This document shows, in pieces, positions 25,856 through 34,707 of a stretch of 64,000 nt of DNA (its first letter is position 1; each line of letters begins with the position of its first letter). The notes below the pieces were generated by a model, which did no database searches, was not told where the DNA came from, and worked only from the letters and a program-made list of their open reading frames with translations. The DNA lies in the NCBI RefSeq assembly GCF_019423325.1, contig NZ_JAHZBQ010000003.1:124001-188000 (forward strand), given 5' to 3'. This DNA is from Campylobacter sp. Lineage in GTDB: Bacteria; Campylobacterota; Campylobacteria; Campylobacterales; Campylobacteraceae. Position numbers and translations under genes: made by a program.

Positions 25856-28182
25856 CGCAGTCCAAGTCCCAGTTCGCTGCTAAGCGCGGCTAAAATTTTA
25901 TCGGTAAAGCCCGCTACTTCCTCATCGCACAGCGTTTTTTGAAGGTCTTGAAATACAAGTCTGATCGTCAGGCTCTTTGAATCGCCCAGGCTTTCGTCGC
26001 TATAAAGATCGCTCGGGATAAATTCCTTTAGCGCCTCGATTTTAAGGGAATCTATGCACTGCTTAATCTGCTCGAAACGCATTCCGCTCGGCACCAAAAT
26101 ACTTAGATCGCGCGATACGCTAGGGAATTTCGAATAAGCGTCCGCTACGATATTTTCAAATTTAAGCTTGGAAAAATCGATCTCGCACAGATAGCTTTTA
26201 TCCAGATCGCGCCCTGCTTCTACGGCGTAATCCACGCGCCCGATAAAGCCCACTATCTGCCCGCCCTGCTCGATCTGCGCCTGCTCGAATTCGCTTAAAA
26301 ATTTCAAATTTTCGCCAGGCAGCCTGACCTTAAATTTACCGATGACGCTTTGGATTAAATTTGCAAAATACAAAAAATCCACCGCAGCGGGTTTTGCGCC
26401 GGCAGCGATAGAGGGCTCCGCCTTTAATCCGCTAGCGATAAAGCCCAGCCTTAGGCTCTGCGCGCCGCTTTCGTCAAAGACCTCTCCTAGCTCAAAAAGC
26501 TTGACGCTTCTGCGAGAATTCTTTAAATTTCGCTCAGCAGATTCCAGCAGATGATTAATCAGCGTCGGTCTTAGCGCGTCCAGCTCGCCGTTTATCGGAT
26601 TTAAAATTTTAACCTTGCACGGCGCAAAGCCTAAGCTTTCTAGCGCCTTGCCGTCGTCAAATACATAATGCACGCACTCGAAAAATCCTACCGCTGCCGC
26701 CTTGCTGCGAAGCTTGCGTCCATTACATAAGCTTACGTAGGTATCGTTTAAGCGGTTTTTTTCGTAGAAGCTTAGCGGTGCGGCGGCGATATTATCGATG
26801 CCTACGATACGCACGATCTCCTCGCAAACGTCGTGGGAATTTACGATATCGTGGCGGAAAGGCGGCACCTTGGCAGTGATAAGATCGGCTTCGACGCCCA
26901 CATCAAAGCCCAGCCTTTTTAAAATTTTTACGATCTTATCGCGCGGAATTTGCGCGCCGATCATTGAGTTTATCTCTTTTTCGCTAAAGCCCACGATAAG
27001 CGGCTCCAAAGCATTTGAAATCTTTTGTGTGCCCGCATATAGGCTAACGGCTTTATTTTTAAGTAGCAATCTAAATAGCAGATCTAGTCCCAGCCTAAGC
27101 TTTGGTTCGCTGCCTCTGCTTGAGCGATACACGTGCTCGTCACCTTTTAGGCTTTTATTTTCGTTTACTGCTTTGGCGATAATTAGTGGCGCGGTATAGT
27201 TTGCCTCTAATAGCACCACTTTGCTACTGCAACATGCCTTTAGCTCCGCGTCTTGGCAAATTCCTGCTACGCTAAGCAGTCTCTTGCCCGCATAAACGCC
27301 GAACTCGCCGTTTGGCATGGGCTTTATGTCAAGCGCCACCTTGCCATCTGCGGAAGCGATCTTTTCAAAATCATAAGCGCGCAGCAATACTCCGGTAGAG
27401 TGAGTAGCGTAGTTGATGAAATTTTGCACCGCGCAGCTTTGCAAAATACCAACGCTTGCAAGACGCAAGGTCTGCTTTAAATTTAACTTCAGCTCGCCTT
27501 TGATCTCATAAGCTCGAAAAGCAAATTTAGCGCTTACCTCATCGCTTGCACGCACGCTTAAAATTCTACCGATACCAGGTGCTCCGTCGGCATCTTCAAA
27601 TTCGTGCTTTTCCTTTAGCGGCAGATCAAGCGCTGCGCCTAGATCGCGCGCTATGCCTAAGATGCTAAGGCAGTCGCCGCGATTAGCGGTAAGCTCAATC
27701 TCGATAAGATCATCATTAAAAATTTCATACTCGCGCAGCTCTTTACCGAGCACGAGCTCGCCGATGCTGCTATCAAGCACCATGATGCCGTCATTCGTCT
27801 TAGCAAGTCCAAGCTCGGTTGCCGAACAGATCATACCAAAGCTCTCCACGCCGCGAAGTTTGGCAGGCTTTATCTCAAGTCCGCCAGGAAGCACGGTACC
27901 GATTAGGCTAACCGCGACATATTGCCCTGCCTCGACGTTTTTTGCACCGCAGACGATCTGCAGACTCTGCTTACCGACATCAACCTCGCAGACATTTAGA
28001 TGATCGGAATTCTCGTGTCGACGCTTGCTTTTTACGAGTCCTACGACGACGCCTTTAGGAAGTGAAATTTCATCGTGAGCGTCAACCTCAAGACCGATGG
28101 AATTTAGCGTAGAAAGTAGCCTTTCGCTTGAAATTTCGCTTATGTCGATCCACTCCTGCAACCAATTTCTCGTTATTATCAT
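25852..28182 (-). CDS. pheT: phenylalanyl-tRNA synthetase beta subunit
   Basis: A 776-residue PheT with the expected order: N-terminal tRNA-binding EMAP-like domain (about 40-150), B3/B4 editing domain, B5 domain (from about 395), and C-terminal anticodon-binding FDX-ACB domain (from about 685, YSKFPSVSRDLSILV). It forms the alpha2beta2 enzyme with PheS. Start and end overlap pheS and aroA by 4 bases each. Confidence 0.96.
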   Translation of the reverse strand: MIITRNWLQEWIDISEISSERLLSTLNSIGLEVDAHDEISLPKGVVVGLVKSKRRHENSDHLNVCEVDVGKQSLQIVCGAKNVEAGQYVAVSLIGTVLPGGLEIKPAKLRGVESFGMICSATELGLAKTNDGIMVLDSSIGELVLGKELREYEIFNDDLIEIELTANRGDCLSILGIARDLGAALDLPLKEKHEFEDADGAPGIGRILSVRASDEVSAKFAFRAYEIKGELKLNLKQTLRLASVGILQSCAVQNFINYATHSTGVLLRAYDFEKIASADGKVALDIKPMPNGEFGVYAGKRLLSVAGICQDAELKACCSSKVVLLEANYTAPLIIAKAVNENKSLKGDEHVYRSSRGSEPKLRLGLDLLFRLLLKNKAVSLYAGTQKISNALEPLIVGFSEKEINSMIGAQIPRDKIVKILKRLGFDVGVEADLITAKVPPFRHDIVNSHDVCEEIVRIVGIDNIAAAPLSFYEKNRLNDTYVSLCNGRKLRSKAAAVGFFECVHYVFDDGKALESLGFAPCKVKILNPINGELDALRPTLINHLLESAERNLKNSRRSVKLFELGEVFDESGAQSLRLGFIASGLKAEPSIAAGAKPAAVDFLYFANLIQSVIGKFKVRLPGENLKFLSEFEQAQIEQGGQIVGFIGRVDYAVEAGRDLDKSYLCEIDFSKLKFENIVADAYSKFPSVSRDLSILVPSGMRFEQIKQCIDSLKIEALKEFIPSDLYSDESLGDSKSLTIRLVFQDLQKTLCDEEVAGFTDKILAALSSELGLGLR

Positions 28183-29174
28183 TTAAACTGCTCCAATAAT
28201 CTAATATCGCCTTCAAATAGCGAGCGCAGATCGGGGATACCGTGCAGCAGCATCGCAAAGCGCTCCACGCCGAGCCCGAATGCGTATCCGCTGACGTTTT
28301 TCCAGCCCACCGCTTTAAAGACGTTAGGATCGACCACACCGCTGCCTAACACCTCGAGCCAGCCCGTCTGCTTACAGACGCGGCATCCCTCGCCGTGGCA
28401 GAAAATACAGCTGATATCGACCTCAGTGCTAGGCTCCGTAAACGGAAAGAAGCTCGGGCGGAAGCGCACCTTTACGTCTCCAAACATATAGCGCAAAAAT
28501 TCCTCTAAAACGTATTTTAAATTTGCAAAGCTCACGCGGTCTCCCTGCTCGACTACGAGACCTTCTACTTGATGAAACATCGGCGTGTGGGTTAGATCCA
28601 TATCACGGCGAAAGACCGCGCCCGGGGCGATCATACGCACCGGCGGAGCTTTAAATTTCTCCATCGTGCGGATCTGAACGCCGCTGGTGTGCGTGCGTAG
28701 CAGCCGCCCGTCATTTAGATAAAACGTATCTTGCATATCGCGTGCAGGGTGGTATTTGGGTAAATTTAGCGCCTCAAAATTATGGAAGTCATCCTCGATG
28801 AGCGGACCGCTTTCGACGCTGAAATTTTGCGCGATGAAGTAGTCTATGATCTTATCCATCGTCTCCATCACGGGGTGCAGCGCGCCGCAGCTTACGTTTT
28901 CGTTAAAAAGCGTGACGTCGATTGCTTCATTTTTCATCGCCTCTTTTTGCTCTGCTGCTTCCAGGCTCGCCCTTTTTGCAGCGATGAGCTCGCTGAAATA
29001 ATCGCGCTTTTCATTCGCGCTTACGGCAAGCTCTTTTTTCTGCTCGGGCGCTGCGGATTTGAGCTCGGAAAAAAGCGCCGTTATGATGCCTTTTTTGCCG
29101 AAAAGCTCCAAGCGCACGGCTTCCAGCTCGCTTAAGCTCGATGCGGCGTCGATTTTTGCTTTAATCTCTTGCAA
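28179..29174 (-). CDS. pheS: phenylalanyl-tRNA synthetase alpha subunit
   Basis: A 331-residue class II synthetase catalytic subunit. The N-terminal coiled-coil arm (1-90) is followed by the catalytic core with motif 2 (PGAVFRRDMDLTHTPMFHQ) and motif 3 (GLGVERFAMLLHGI). The start is a TTG preceded by AAGGATAGAA. It heads the pheS-pheT-aroA-ispH-rpsA-serA operon. Confidence 0.96.
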   Translation of the reverse strand: MQEIKAKIDAASSLSELEAVRLELFGKKGIITALFSELKSAAPEQKKELAVSANEKRDYFSELIAAKRASLEAAEQKEAMKNEAIDVTLFNENVSCGALHPVMETMDKIIDYFIAQNFSVESGPLIEDDFHNFEALNLPKYHPARDMQDTFYLNDGRLLRTHTSGVQIRTMEKFKAPPVRMIAPGAVFRRDMDLTHTPMFHQVEGLVVEQGDRVSFANLKYVLEEFLRYMFGDVKVRFRPSFFPFTEPSTEVDISCIFCHGEGCRVCKQTGWLEVLGSGVVDPNVFKAVGWKNVSGYAFGLGVERFAMLLHGIPDLRSLFEGDIRLLEQFK

Positions 29175-29206
29175 ATTCTATCCTTGTGGTTAAATTTAAT
29201 GGCGCG

Positions 29207-29212
29207 ATTGTA
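29207..29212 (-). promoter_or_regulatory. predicted -10 box (TACAAT) of the pheS operon
   Basis: TACAAT in TTAACTACAATCGCG on the minus strand, about 33 bases before the pheS TTG. It sits in the 130-base divergent region shared with the HIT gene. Confidence 0.4.
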
Positions 29213-29262
29213 GTTAAAATTTGATAAAAGCTAGGTAAATTTGCGTGTTTGGATTTTTTGGC

Positions 29263-29268
29263 TATAAT
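29263..29268 (+). promoter_or_regulatory. predicted -10 box (TATAAT) of the HIT gene
   Basis: TATAAT in TTGGCTATAATCGCG, 35 bases upstream of the HIT-protein start; perfect consensus. Confidence 0.6.
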
Positions 29269-29303
29269 CGCGGCTAAATTTCAACCTTATAAAAGGATCT
29301 AAA

Positions 29304-29660
29304 ATGAACGTCTTCGAAAAGATCGTAAACGGCGAAATCCCGTGCAACAAAGTGTTAGAGAACGATGAATTTTTGGCATTCCACGACATCAATCCAAAAG
29401 CGCCTATCCACATCCTGGCTATCCCTAAAAAATGCTACGAAAACTTCCAAGTAACGCCTCCCGAGGTGATGGCGAAGATGAGCGCTTTCATCCAAGAAGT
29501 AACCCGAAAAATGGGGCTTGATAAGAGCGGATACCGTCTCGTTTGCAACTGCGGCGAAAACGGGGGCCAGGAGGTGATGCATTTGCACTTCCATATCCTG
29601 GGTGGAATGAAGCTGCCGTGGGACCGCGTAAGCGACCGAAATACCGAAGAGAATTTTTAA
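29304..29660 (+). CDS. hinT: HIT-family nucleotide-binding protein (HinT-like)
   Basis: A 118-residue histidine-triad hydrolase of normal length. The catalytic triad is seen in HLHFHILGG near the C-terminus, and the N-terminal FEKIVNGEIPCNKVLEND with DINPKAPIHILAIPK is typical of HinT. HinT proteins hydrolyse purine nucleoside phosphoramidates; the cellular role is unclear. It is divergent from the pheS operon, as in C. jejuni. Confidence 0.92.
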   Translation: MNVFEKIVNGEIPCNKVLENDEFLAFHDINPKAPIHILAIPKKCYENFQVTPPEVMAKMSAFIQEVTRKMGLDKSGYRLVCNCGENGGQEVMHLHFHILGGMKLPWDRVSDRNTEENF

Positions 29661-30217
29661 GGCTCGAACCAAATTCTATTAAAATCAAAATTCCGTGAAA
29701 TTGTAAAATTTTACGGAATTTGCGAAATTCTTTGAAATTTTTAAAATTCCGCTTCATTTATAAGCACCGGGACTTTAAAAATAATCAAAATAGTAAAACT
29801 ACAAGCCAAAAAATTTATCATCAGATGCTAAAAAGAAATATAAATTTATCACAGACGATCTCTTAGCAAATGCCATTCTTGAGCTACAAAGCCTTAGTTC
29901 TTAGAATTTTTACAGCTATAAAATTTGAAATCGGCAAGGGAATTTTAACGACGCGGCAAAATTTTAAATGAAACCGAGCTTTATAAAAAGAGTTATACTT
30001 TTACATGGCGAATGAGTTAAATTTCAACGATATGAAATTTAAAACCTACATGAATTTTACTTTAAATGAGCAACTCTACTTCAATTTTCAAGCAAGATTT
30101 AAAATTTTAGTGTGAAATTATAATCTTAGAATTTTAAAATTTTTTGAAATTTAAATATTAACTTTAATAGATTTTAGGGGCATGCGCCCCTAAAAATTTT
30201 GAAAGGATTTGCGGGGA
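29661..30217. other. AT-rich intergenic region
   Basis: About 560 bases without a credible gene. It holds the hairpin below and many AAATTTTAAA words, plus near-palindromes such as GAATTTTAAAATTTTTTG close to the dps end. Confidence 0.5.
29688..29721 (+). terminator. hairpin after the HIT gene
   Basis: AAATTCCGT (29688-29696) pairs with ACGGAATTT (29713-29721), with an AT-rich loop. No long T-run follows. It is a candidate weak terminator for the HIT gene. Confidence 0.4.
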
Positions 30218-30661
30218 TTATTTGCTTAGCATTGAGCTTAGCATCCATAGGCGTTTTTCATAATCGCCATAGTGATCCTGCGCAATATTTGAAGTCGTAT
30301 CGTCGCCCTCTTCTTCGGCTACTTCTTGAAGCTTTTTAAATTCTTTTACCAAATACTCATAGGCTTTTTTAACATCCTCGAGTACCTCAGATACGCTATA
30401 GCTGTCTTTTACGCTAATCGGAGCGTCTTTTGAAAGCTCAATTAGATCCTTAGCCTTAGTTACGGCCTTGCCACCTATTTGAAGCGCGCGCTCGGCCATA
30501 TCGTCGAAGAGCTCGCCCATCTCGTCGTATGCTTTCTCGGTGTAAGCGTGAACCTGCGCGAATTGTAAGCCCTTAACATTCCAGTGATAATCGTGGAATG
30601 CAACAAAGAACGCATGAGCGTCCGCCTGAAGTTTGTTTAGTTGTTTTACCGTTTTTGACAT
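30218..30661 (-). CDS. dps: Dps/NapA-type ferritin-like protein
   Basis: A 147-residue Dps-family miniferritin that oxidises Fe2+ with H2O2 and stores iron in a 12-mer, protecting DNA. The ferroxidase residues are visible: His26 in FHDYHWNVKG and Asp53/Glu57 in LFDDMAERALQIGG. Full length. A GGAG site precedes the ATG. The upstream AT palindrome suggests iron/peroxide regulation. Confidence 0.93.
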   Translation of the reverse strand: MSKTVKQLNKLQADAHAFFVAFHDYHWNVKGLQFAQVHAYTEKAYDEMGELFDDMAERALQIGGKAVTKAKDLIELSKDAPISVKDSYSVSEVLEDVKKAYEYLVKEFKKLQEVAEEEGDDTTSNIAQDHYGDYEKRLWMLSSMLSK

Positions 30662-30689
30662 TGTGTCTCCTTTATTTAAAATTGCTGTA

Positions 30690-30723
30690 ATTATAGCAAG
30701 ATTTGCTTAAATTATAATTATAC
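30690..30723 (-). promoter_or_regulatory. dps promoter with candidate Fur/PerR-type box
   Basis: On the minus strand TATAAT (30690-30695) in TTGCTATAATTACAG lies 28 bases before the dps ATG. Just upstream, 30711-30723 carries the AT palindrome TATAATTATAAT, which resembles Fur/PerR boxes; which regulator binds, if any, is inference. Confidence 0.45.
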
Positions 30724-30829
30724 TAAGTAATAAATTTTATCTTTTAGTGAAATTTTGAAATTAAATAGCTTTTAAATTTATCTACAATTTTTTTGAAATT
30801 TCAGCTATGCTGCATTATAATGCCGCATT

Positions 30830-31747
30830 ATGAAAAACAAATTTATGATAACCATAACCGACCTTAACGGCTCTAGGAATTTTTTGCTTTCGCAAATCAT
30901 CAAAAAGATCGCGTTATATTTGGTACTATTTGTTTTTACCATTTTCGTTACGGGTGCGCTATATATCAGGTATCTGGGCTCTAAAATCGACAGCCTTTCG
31001 CGAACCAAAACCGAGCTTAACGAGCTAAATCAAAAACTTCGCGACGGTATCGCGGCAAGTCAGATGGAATTTGAAGCCATCGAGGGTAAAATTTCGGATT
31101 TAGAGCATCAGTTTGGGCTCGATCCTGAGGAGGATGAGCGCGCGATCGACCGCCTATCTCACATCAAGACTACTTCCGAACAAGAGATCAAAGAGCGCGC
31201 GCAAAAGATCATCAACGAAAAATTCTCCGACGCGCTGATAAAAGAAATTTTTATGCAGATCCCAAACGGCAGGGTAATGCGCACTCATCAGCTCAGCGAG
31301 AAATTCGGCTGGCGCAACCATCCCATCTTAAAGCGCAAGCAGTTTCACCCGGGCGTTGATCTACGTACGCCGCCTAAAACGCCTATCTACGCGCCTGCAG
31401 ACGGCATCATCCAATACAGCGGCGCTGGCGTTACTGGCTATGGCAATCTAGTCGAGATTCGCCACAACTACGGCTTTACGACACGATATGCGCATTTGGA
31501 TTCAAATTTAACTCGCAAAGTAGGCGAGTTTGTAAACAAAGGCGATCTTATCGCTTTTAGCGGCAACACCGGGCTTAGCACCGGACCTCATCTGCACTAC
31601 GAGATTAGATTTTTGCAGCTGCCGCTAGATCCGCTAAATTTCATCAACTGGAACGAAAAAAATTACAAAGAAATTTTTACTAAGGAGGAAGATGTCCCAT
31701 GGCAATCTTTAATAAAGGCGATGCAAACACCGCTCAAACAACAATAA
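30830..31747 (+). CDS. M23-family peptidoglycan endopeptidase (Csd1/Csd2-like)
   Basis: A 305-residue cell-envelope protein. A basic N-terminus precedes one membrane helix (about 26-47), a coiled coil (about 50-95), and a LytM/M23 zinc peptidase domain. The metal ligands His173 and Asp177 (FHPGVDLR) and His256 with His254 (PHLHYE) are all present, so it should be active. In Helicobacter, homologues beside bactofilin trim peptide crosslinks to set helical cell shape. The bactofilin gene overlaps its 3' end by 49 bases. No clear Shine-Dalgarno precedes the start. Confidence 0.87.
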   Translation: MKNKFMITITDLNGSRNFLLSQIIKKIALYLVLFVFTIFVTGALYIRYLGSKIDSLSRTKTELNELNQKLRDGIAASQMEFEAIEGKISDLEHQFGLDPEEDERAIDRLSHIKTTSEQEIKERAQKIINEKFSDALIKEIFMQIPNGRVMRTHQLSEKFGWRNHPILKRKQFHPGVDLRTPPKTPIYAPADGIIQYSGAGVTGYGNLVEIRHNYGFTTRYAHLDSNLTRKVGEFVNKGDLIAFSGNTGLSTGPHLHYEIRFLQLPLDPLNFINWNEKNYKEIFTKEEDVPWQSLIKAMQTPLKQQ

Positions 31748-32115
31748 TCTCGTCAGGCACGCTCATCAAAGGAGAGCTGCACCTGTCGTGCATTTTGCAT
31801 ATCGATGGCAATGTCGAAGGCGACGTGATCTCCGATAACACCGTCGTCATCGGTAAAAATGGTACCGCGCGCGGCTCGATCAGGGCCAAACATATCGTAA
31901 TCAGCGGCAAATTTTTCGGCAATATCGAAGCCGAGCTCGTCGAGCTGCTAGGCGGCGGTGTGCTCGTAGGCGACGTGCTATCGCAAAGCTTCGGCATCGA
32001 AGTGGGCGCAAAATTTAACGGAAAAAGCGCGGTGAGTGGCGGCGATCAAGCCCTAGTCATCGACGGCAGCGCAAGTGAAGACGTCAAGCTCATCGACAAA
32101 GCTCTAGGCGAATAA
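31699..32115 (+). CDS. ccmA: bactofilin (CcmA-like cytoskeletal protein)
   Basis: A 138-residue bactofilin with the beta-helix repeat pattern, e.g. GTLIKGELHLSCILHIDGNVEGDV and ARGSIRAKHIVISGKFFGNI. Bactofilins polymerise without nucleotide and localise peptidoglycan enzymes; with Csd-type M23 peptidases they determine cell curvature in Helicobacter. A strong AAGGAGG site lies inside the preceding gene, which it overlaps out of frame by 49 bases. Confidence 0.9.
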   Translation: MAIFNKGDANTAQTTIISSGTLIKGELHLSCILHIDGNVEGDVISDNTVVIGKNGTARGSIRAKHIVISGKFFGNIEAELVELLGGGVLVGDVLSQSFGIEVGAKFNGKSAVSGGDQALVIDGSASEDVKLIDKALGE

Positions 32116-32379
32116 ATCGCACATATTTGGAATTCTTGGAATTTTAAAGGCTTTGAAACTCGCAAAATTTCGGAATTTAAAAGCCTAAAAAATTCCCATA
32201 CTTTGAAATTTTTGAATTTGAAATTTTAAGAATTCTGAATATTTTAAAATTTTCTAAATATGGAATTTATACAAAATTTACTGCAAAAAACGCAGATTTT
32301 AAAATTAAATTTAAAAGCGTAACGAGATCGTTTACAATTTTGACCTCATCGTCGCGCCTACTTTAAAAATTTGGCGACG

Positions 32380-32649
32380 TCATTTTTTAGAATCTTTCGA
32401 GTTAATCATAAATTTATCAATCAAAATAGCTAGCACTACAAATATAATCACGAATGCGATTACGTAGGTAATTTTAAGTTGATCTACTCCTTTCTCAAAA
32501 GCGAGAAAATCTACAACAAAAGATGGATTATAAAAATTTCCAAACAGGGAGGCTAGCGTATTGATGCTATTCATATAAAAACCAGCTCCAAAAAAAGCAG
32601 CCACAAGTGCAATAATAATACCCATCAACCTTTTAGCGTTAGACGACAC
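32380..32649 (-). CDS. small two-helix membrane protein
   Basis: An 89-residue protein with a hydrophobic helix at about 8-27 and another near 57-77 and a charged C-terminus (DKFMINSKDSKK). I do not recognise it. I chose the GTG at 32649 because AAAAGGATTTACC precedes it; an upstream ATG at 32694 would start inside the predicted promoter. Short leader and a G-tract at the promoter make expression switching conceivable. Confidence 0.6.
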   Translation of the reverse strand: MSSNAKRLMGIIIALVAAFFGAGFYMNSINTLASLFGNFYNPSFVVDFLAFEKGVDQLKITYVIAFVIIFVVLAILIDKFMINSKDSKK

Positions 32650-32679
32650 GGTAAATCCTTTTAAAAAATGTATTTGAAG

Positions 32680-32692
32680 ATTATACCCCCCC
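32680..32692 (-). promoter_or_regulatory. predicted -10 box next to a G7 tract
   Basis: On the minus strand seven G are followed directly by TATAAT (32680-32685), about 31 bases before the GTG of the small membrane protein. Length change of the G-tract would alter the sequence just upstream of the -10 box. Confidence 0.45.
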
Positions 32693-33049
32693 ATTAATCT
32701 TAGCTTAAATTACGTACGAAGACGAAGGTAGAAAATTTAAGGATCGGAATTTATATGCAGAATTTAGGCCAGATTTTACCGGACCACCATAAATTTTTTA
32801 AAGAGGATTTTAACGTAAAGTTATAGTAAACTTTAGAATTAAGCTTCAAAAATTTTAGAATTTGCAGGGCAAGCGAATTTATACTTAAAATTTTACTATG
32901 ACAAATATGAATTCTTTTCATAGCGTCTTTTGACTCGTTATAGCTCTTTGTGCCGCTAGCTCAAATATCCGCGAGGTGATAAATTCTGCGGGCTAGGCTA
33001 ATTTAAGCCCATTATTAGATTAGTTATGTATAATGCGACTTCTTTTTGT
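32693..33049. other. intergenic region upstream of tRNA-Ser
   Basis: About 360 bases with no credible gene. The right end has the tRNA promoter. Confidence 0.5.
33029..33034 (+). promoter_or_regulatory. predicted extended -10 box (TGTATAAT) for tRNA-Ser
   Basis: TATAAT preceded by TG lies 16 bases before the mature tRNA 5' end. Confidence 0.6.
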
Positions 33050-33140
33050 GGACAGATGGGTGAGTGGCCGAAACCACACCCCTGCTAAGGGTGCAGCTTC
33101 TAACCGGGGCTCGAGGGTTCAAATCCCTCTCTGTCCGCCA
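33050..33140 (+). tRNA. tRNA-Ser (GCU anticodon)
   Basis: A 91-base class II tRNA. The acceptor arms GGACAGA and TCTGTCC pair fully, the anticodon loop CTGCTAA holds GCT, a long variable arm follows, the T-arm has GGGTTCAAATCCC, and CCA is encoded. It reads AGC/AGU serine codons. Confidence 0.95.
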
Positions 33141-33191
33141 CTACCTTAGAATTTAAATCAATAAAATTTCACTTCCGTGATTCAGCTGATT

Positions 33192-33821
33192 TCAGCCGCC
33201 TAGGATACTGCCTAAAAGCAGCACTGGCATCATTAGCGGCATCACGATGAGCCCTTGCATGTCGGTATCCATTTTCGCATCGCGCTCGCTTTTGATACCG
33301 CTATCGACCGCTATACGCGCAGGGTACTCGATCGGCACGCTTAGGCGGTGCGATCTGCGCAGCTCGTCGTGATCTTTTAGGCGCTTAAAATATTTGCCTT
33401 CGATCAGATAAGAGTAACGAAACGTAGAACTATACGCGGGCTCCAGCTGCTCTGGATCATCCATCAGCTTAGCCTGCACGGATAGCGGCAGATCGTATTT
33501 TACGAGCTCGATTTCGTGCTGGATATACGCGGCATTGCTGCCCTCGTTGTATCTGTCGATCGTGAGCATGCTTACGTTGCGCCTTATCGCGTCTTTATTC
33601 AGCGACGCCAGACTCGCGACCTTGGCGCGCACGGCACTAAGATTTGCATCAAATACATAATCGTAAATCTCACCGCTCATACGCAGCTGACCGCCGGACG
33701 CTGCGCTCATCGCGACGATATGCTCGCGCCCTTGCATGTAGCCCGGCAAATTCTTACTCGCGCATCCGCTAAAAACTCCACAGCATAGTGCCAAAACCGC
33801 GCCGCAAATCCAAAATTTCAT
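33192..33821 (-). CDS. hypothetical lipoprotein
   Basis: A 209-residue protein with a lipoprotein signal: hydrophobic residues 5-17 followed by the lipobox VFSGC with Cys19 as the lipidation site. The mature part is soluble with a YEPAYSSTFRYSY-like region; a hydrophobic, Met/Leu-rich C-terminal segment (MQGLIVMPLMMPVLLLGSIL) could touch the membrane. I do not recognise the family. ATG with an AAGGAAG site. Confidence 0.7.
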   Translation of the reverse strand: MKFWICGAVLALCCGVFSGCASKNLPGYMQGREHIVAMSAASGGQLRMSGEIYDYVFDANLSAVRAKVASLASLNKDAIRRNVSMLTIDRYNEGSNAAYIQHEIELVKYDLPLSVQAKLMDDPEQLEPAYSSTFRYSYLIEGKYFKRLKDHDELRRSHRLSVPIEYPARIAVDSGIKSERDAKMDTDMQGLIVMPLMMPVLLLGSILGG

Positions 33822-34093
33822 AAACTTCCTTCGTAAAATTTAAAGACGGATTGTATTAAATTTTGCCTTAACGAAAGTGGAATTTTACGGCGCGGCGGAA
33901 TGGAATTATGTGATAGAATTTTATGGCGGCGACGCGTAGAATTTCACGCGGATTTACATTAGATTTCGATGAAATTTTACTTGTTTCTAGCCTTTATCCT
34001 ATTTGCTATGCCCCAAAAGCAATATTTTTATACAAATAATGTAATTTTTATTAGCTCAATTCGCCTTAATTTAACCATATTAGTAATTTAAAT

Positions 34094-34588
34094 CTATAAA
34101 TCATTCTCTTGCAAATATTGTTTTAACATTTTAATAGCACGCTGCTGCATCGAAACATATTTATTTATAAAATATGCAGAAAGCAAGCTTGAAATAACGA
34201 CGATAACAATCATTGTATACCCCAATCCTGAACGAGTTTCCTCAATGCAAAGCAAAGCTATAAAAAATGGAATAAATGCTGCAATATTACAAACAGTTCT
34301 TATGGCAGACCAAAATAATCTTGATAAACCTCCCATTTCATTCGTAGTTAAATTTTTATAATTGATTACTTTATTCCCATTTGCACATACCACCATTTCA
34401 TCGCCTTGTGATAAAGTATCGTTTTGAATTTTCAGAATAAATTGCCTACCATCTATCCTAAAAGTCGAGCTATACATATTAGAAGTAGATACACCACCCT
34501 TACCATTCCTTACGCTACCACTAACATTCGTTTCTAAATTTGTTCTTAGATTATCTATTATTCCTCTATAAATTTTTAAATCAAACAT
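34094..34588 (-). CDS. hypothetical two-helix membrane protein
   Basis: A 164-residue protein that I do not recognise. The N-terminal 90 residues are soluble and beta-rich (FRIDGRQFILKIQNDTLSQG), followed by a pair of membrane helices (about 97-113 and 125-145) and a short charged tail. AAGGAG precedes the ATG. Base composition is clearly AT-richer than the neighbours, similar to the 56-61 kb island, so it may be acquired. Confidence 0.65.
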   Translation of the reverse strand: MFDLKIYRGIIDNLRTNLETNVSGSVRNGKGGVSTSNMYSSTFRIDGRQFILKIQNDTLSQGDEMVVCANGNKVINYKNLTTNEMGGLSRLFWSAIRTVCNIAAFIPFFIALLCIEETRSGLGYTMIVIVVISSLLSAYFINKYVSMQQRAIKMLKQYLQENDL

Positions 34589-34707
34589 AGTTGCTCCTTA
34601 AATTTTTAAATAGTATTTTATTGCATTCCAACTTAATTTTTAAATAAAATTTTGTATCTGATCACAGCATATAGGCAAAACCACCTATCATCATGGATTG
34701 CGGCGCG

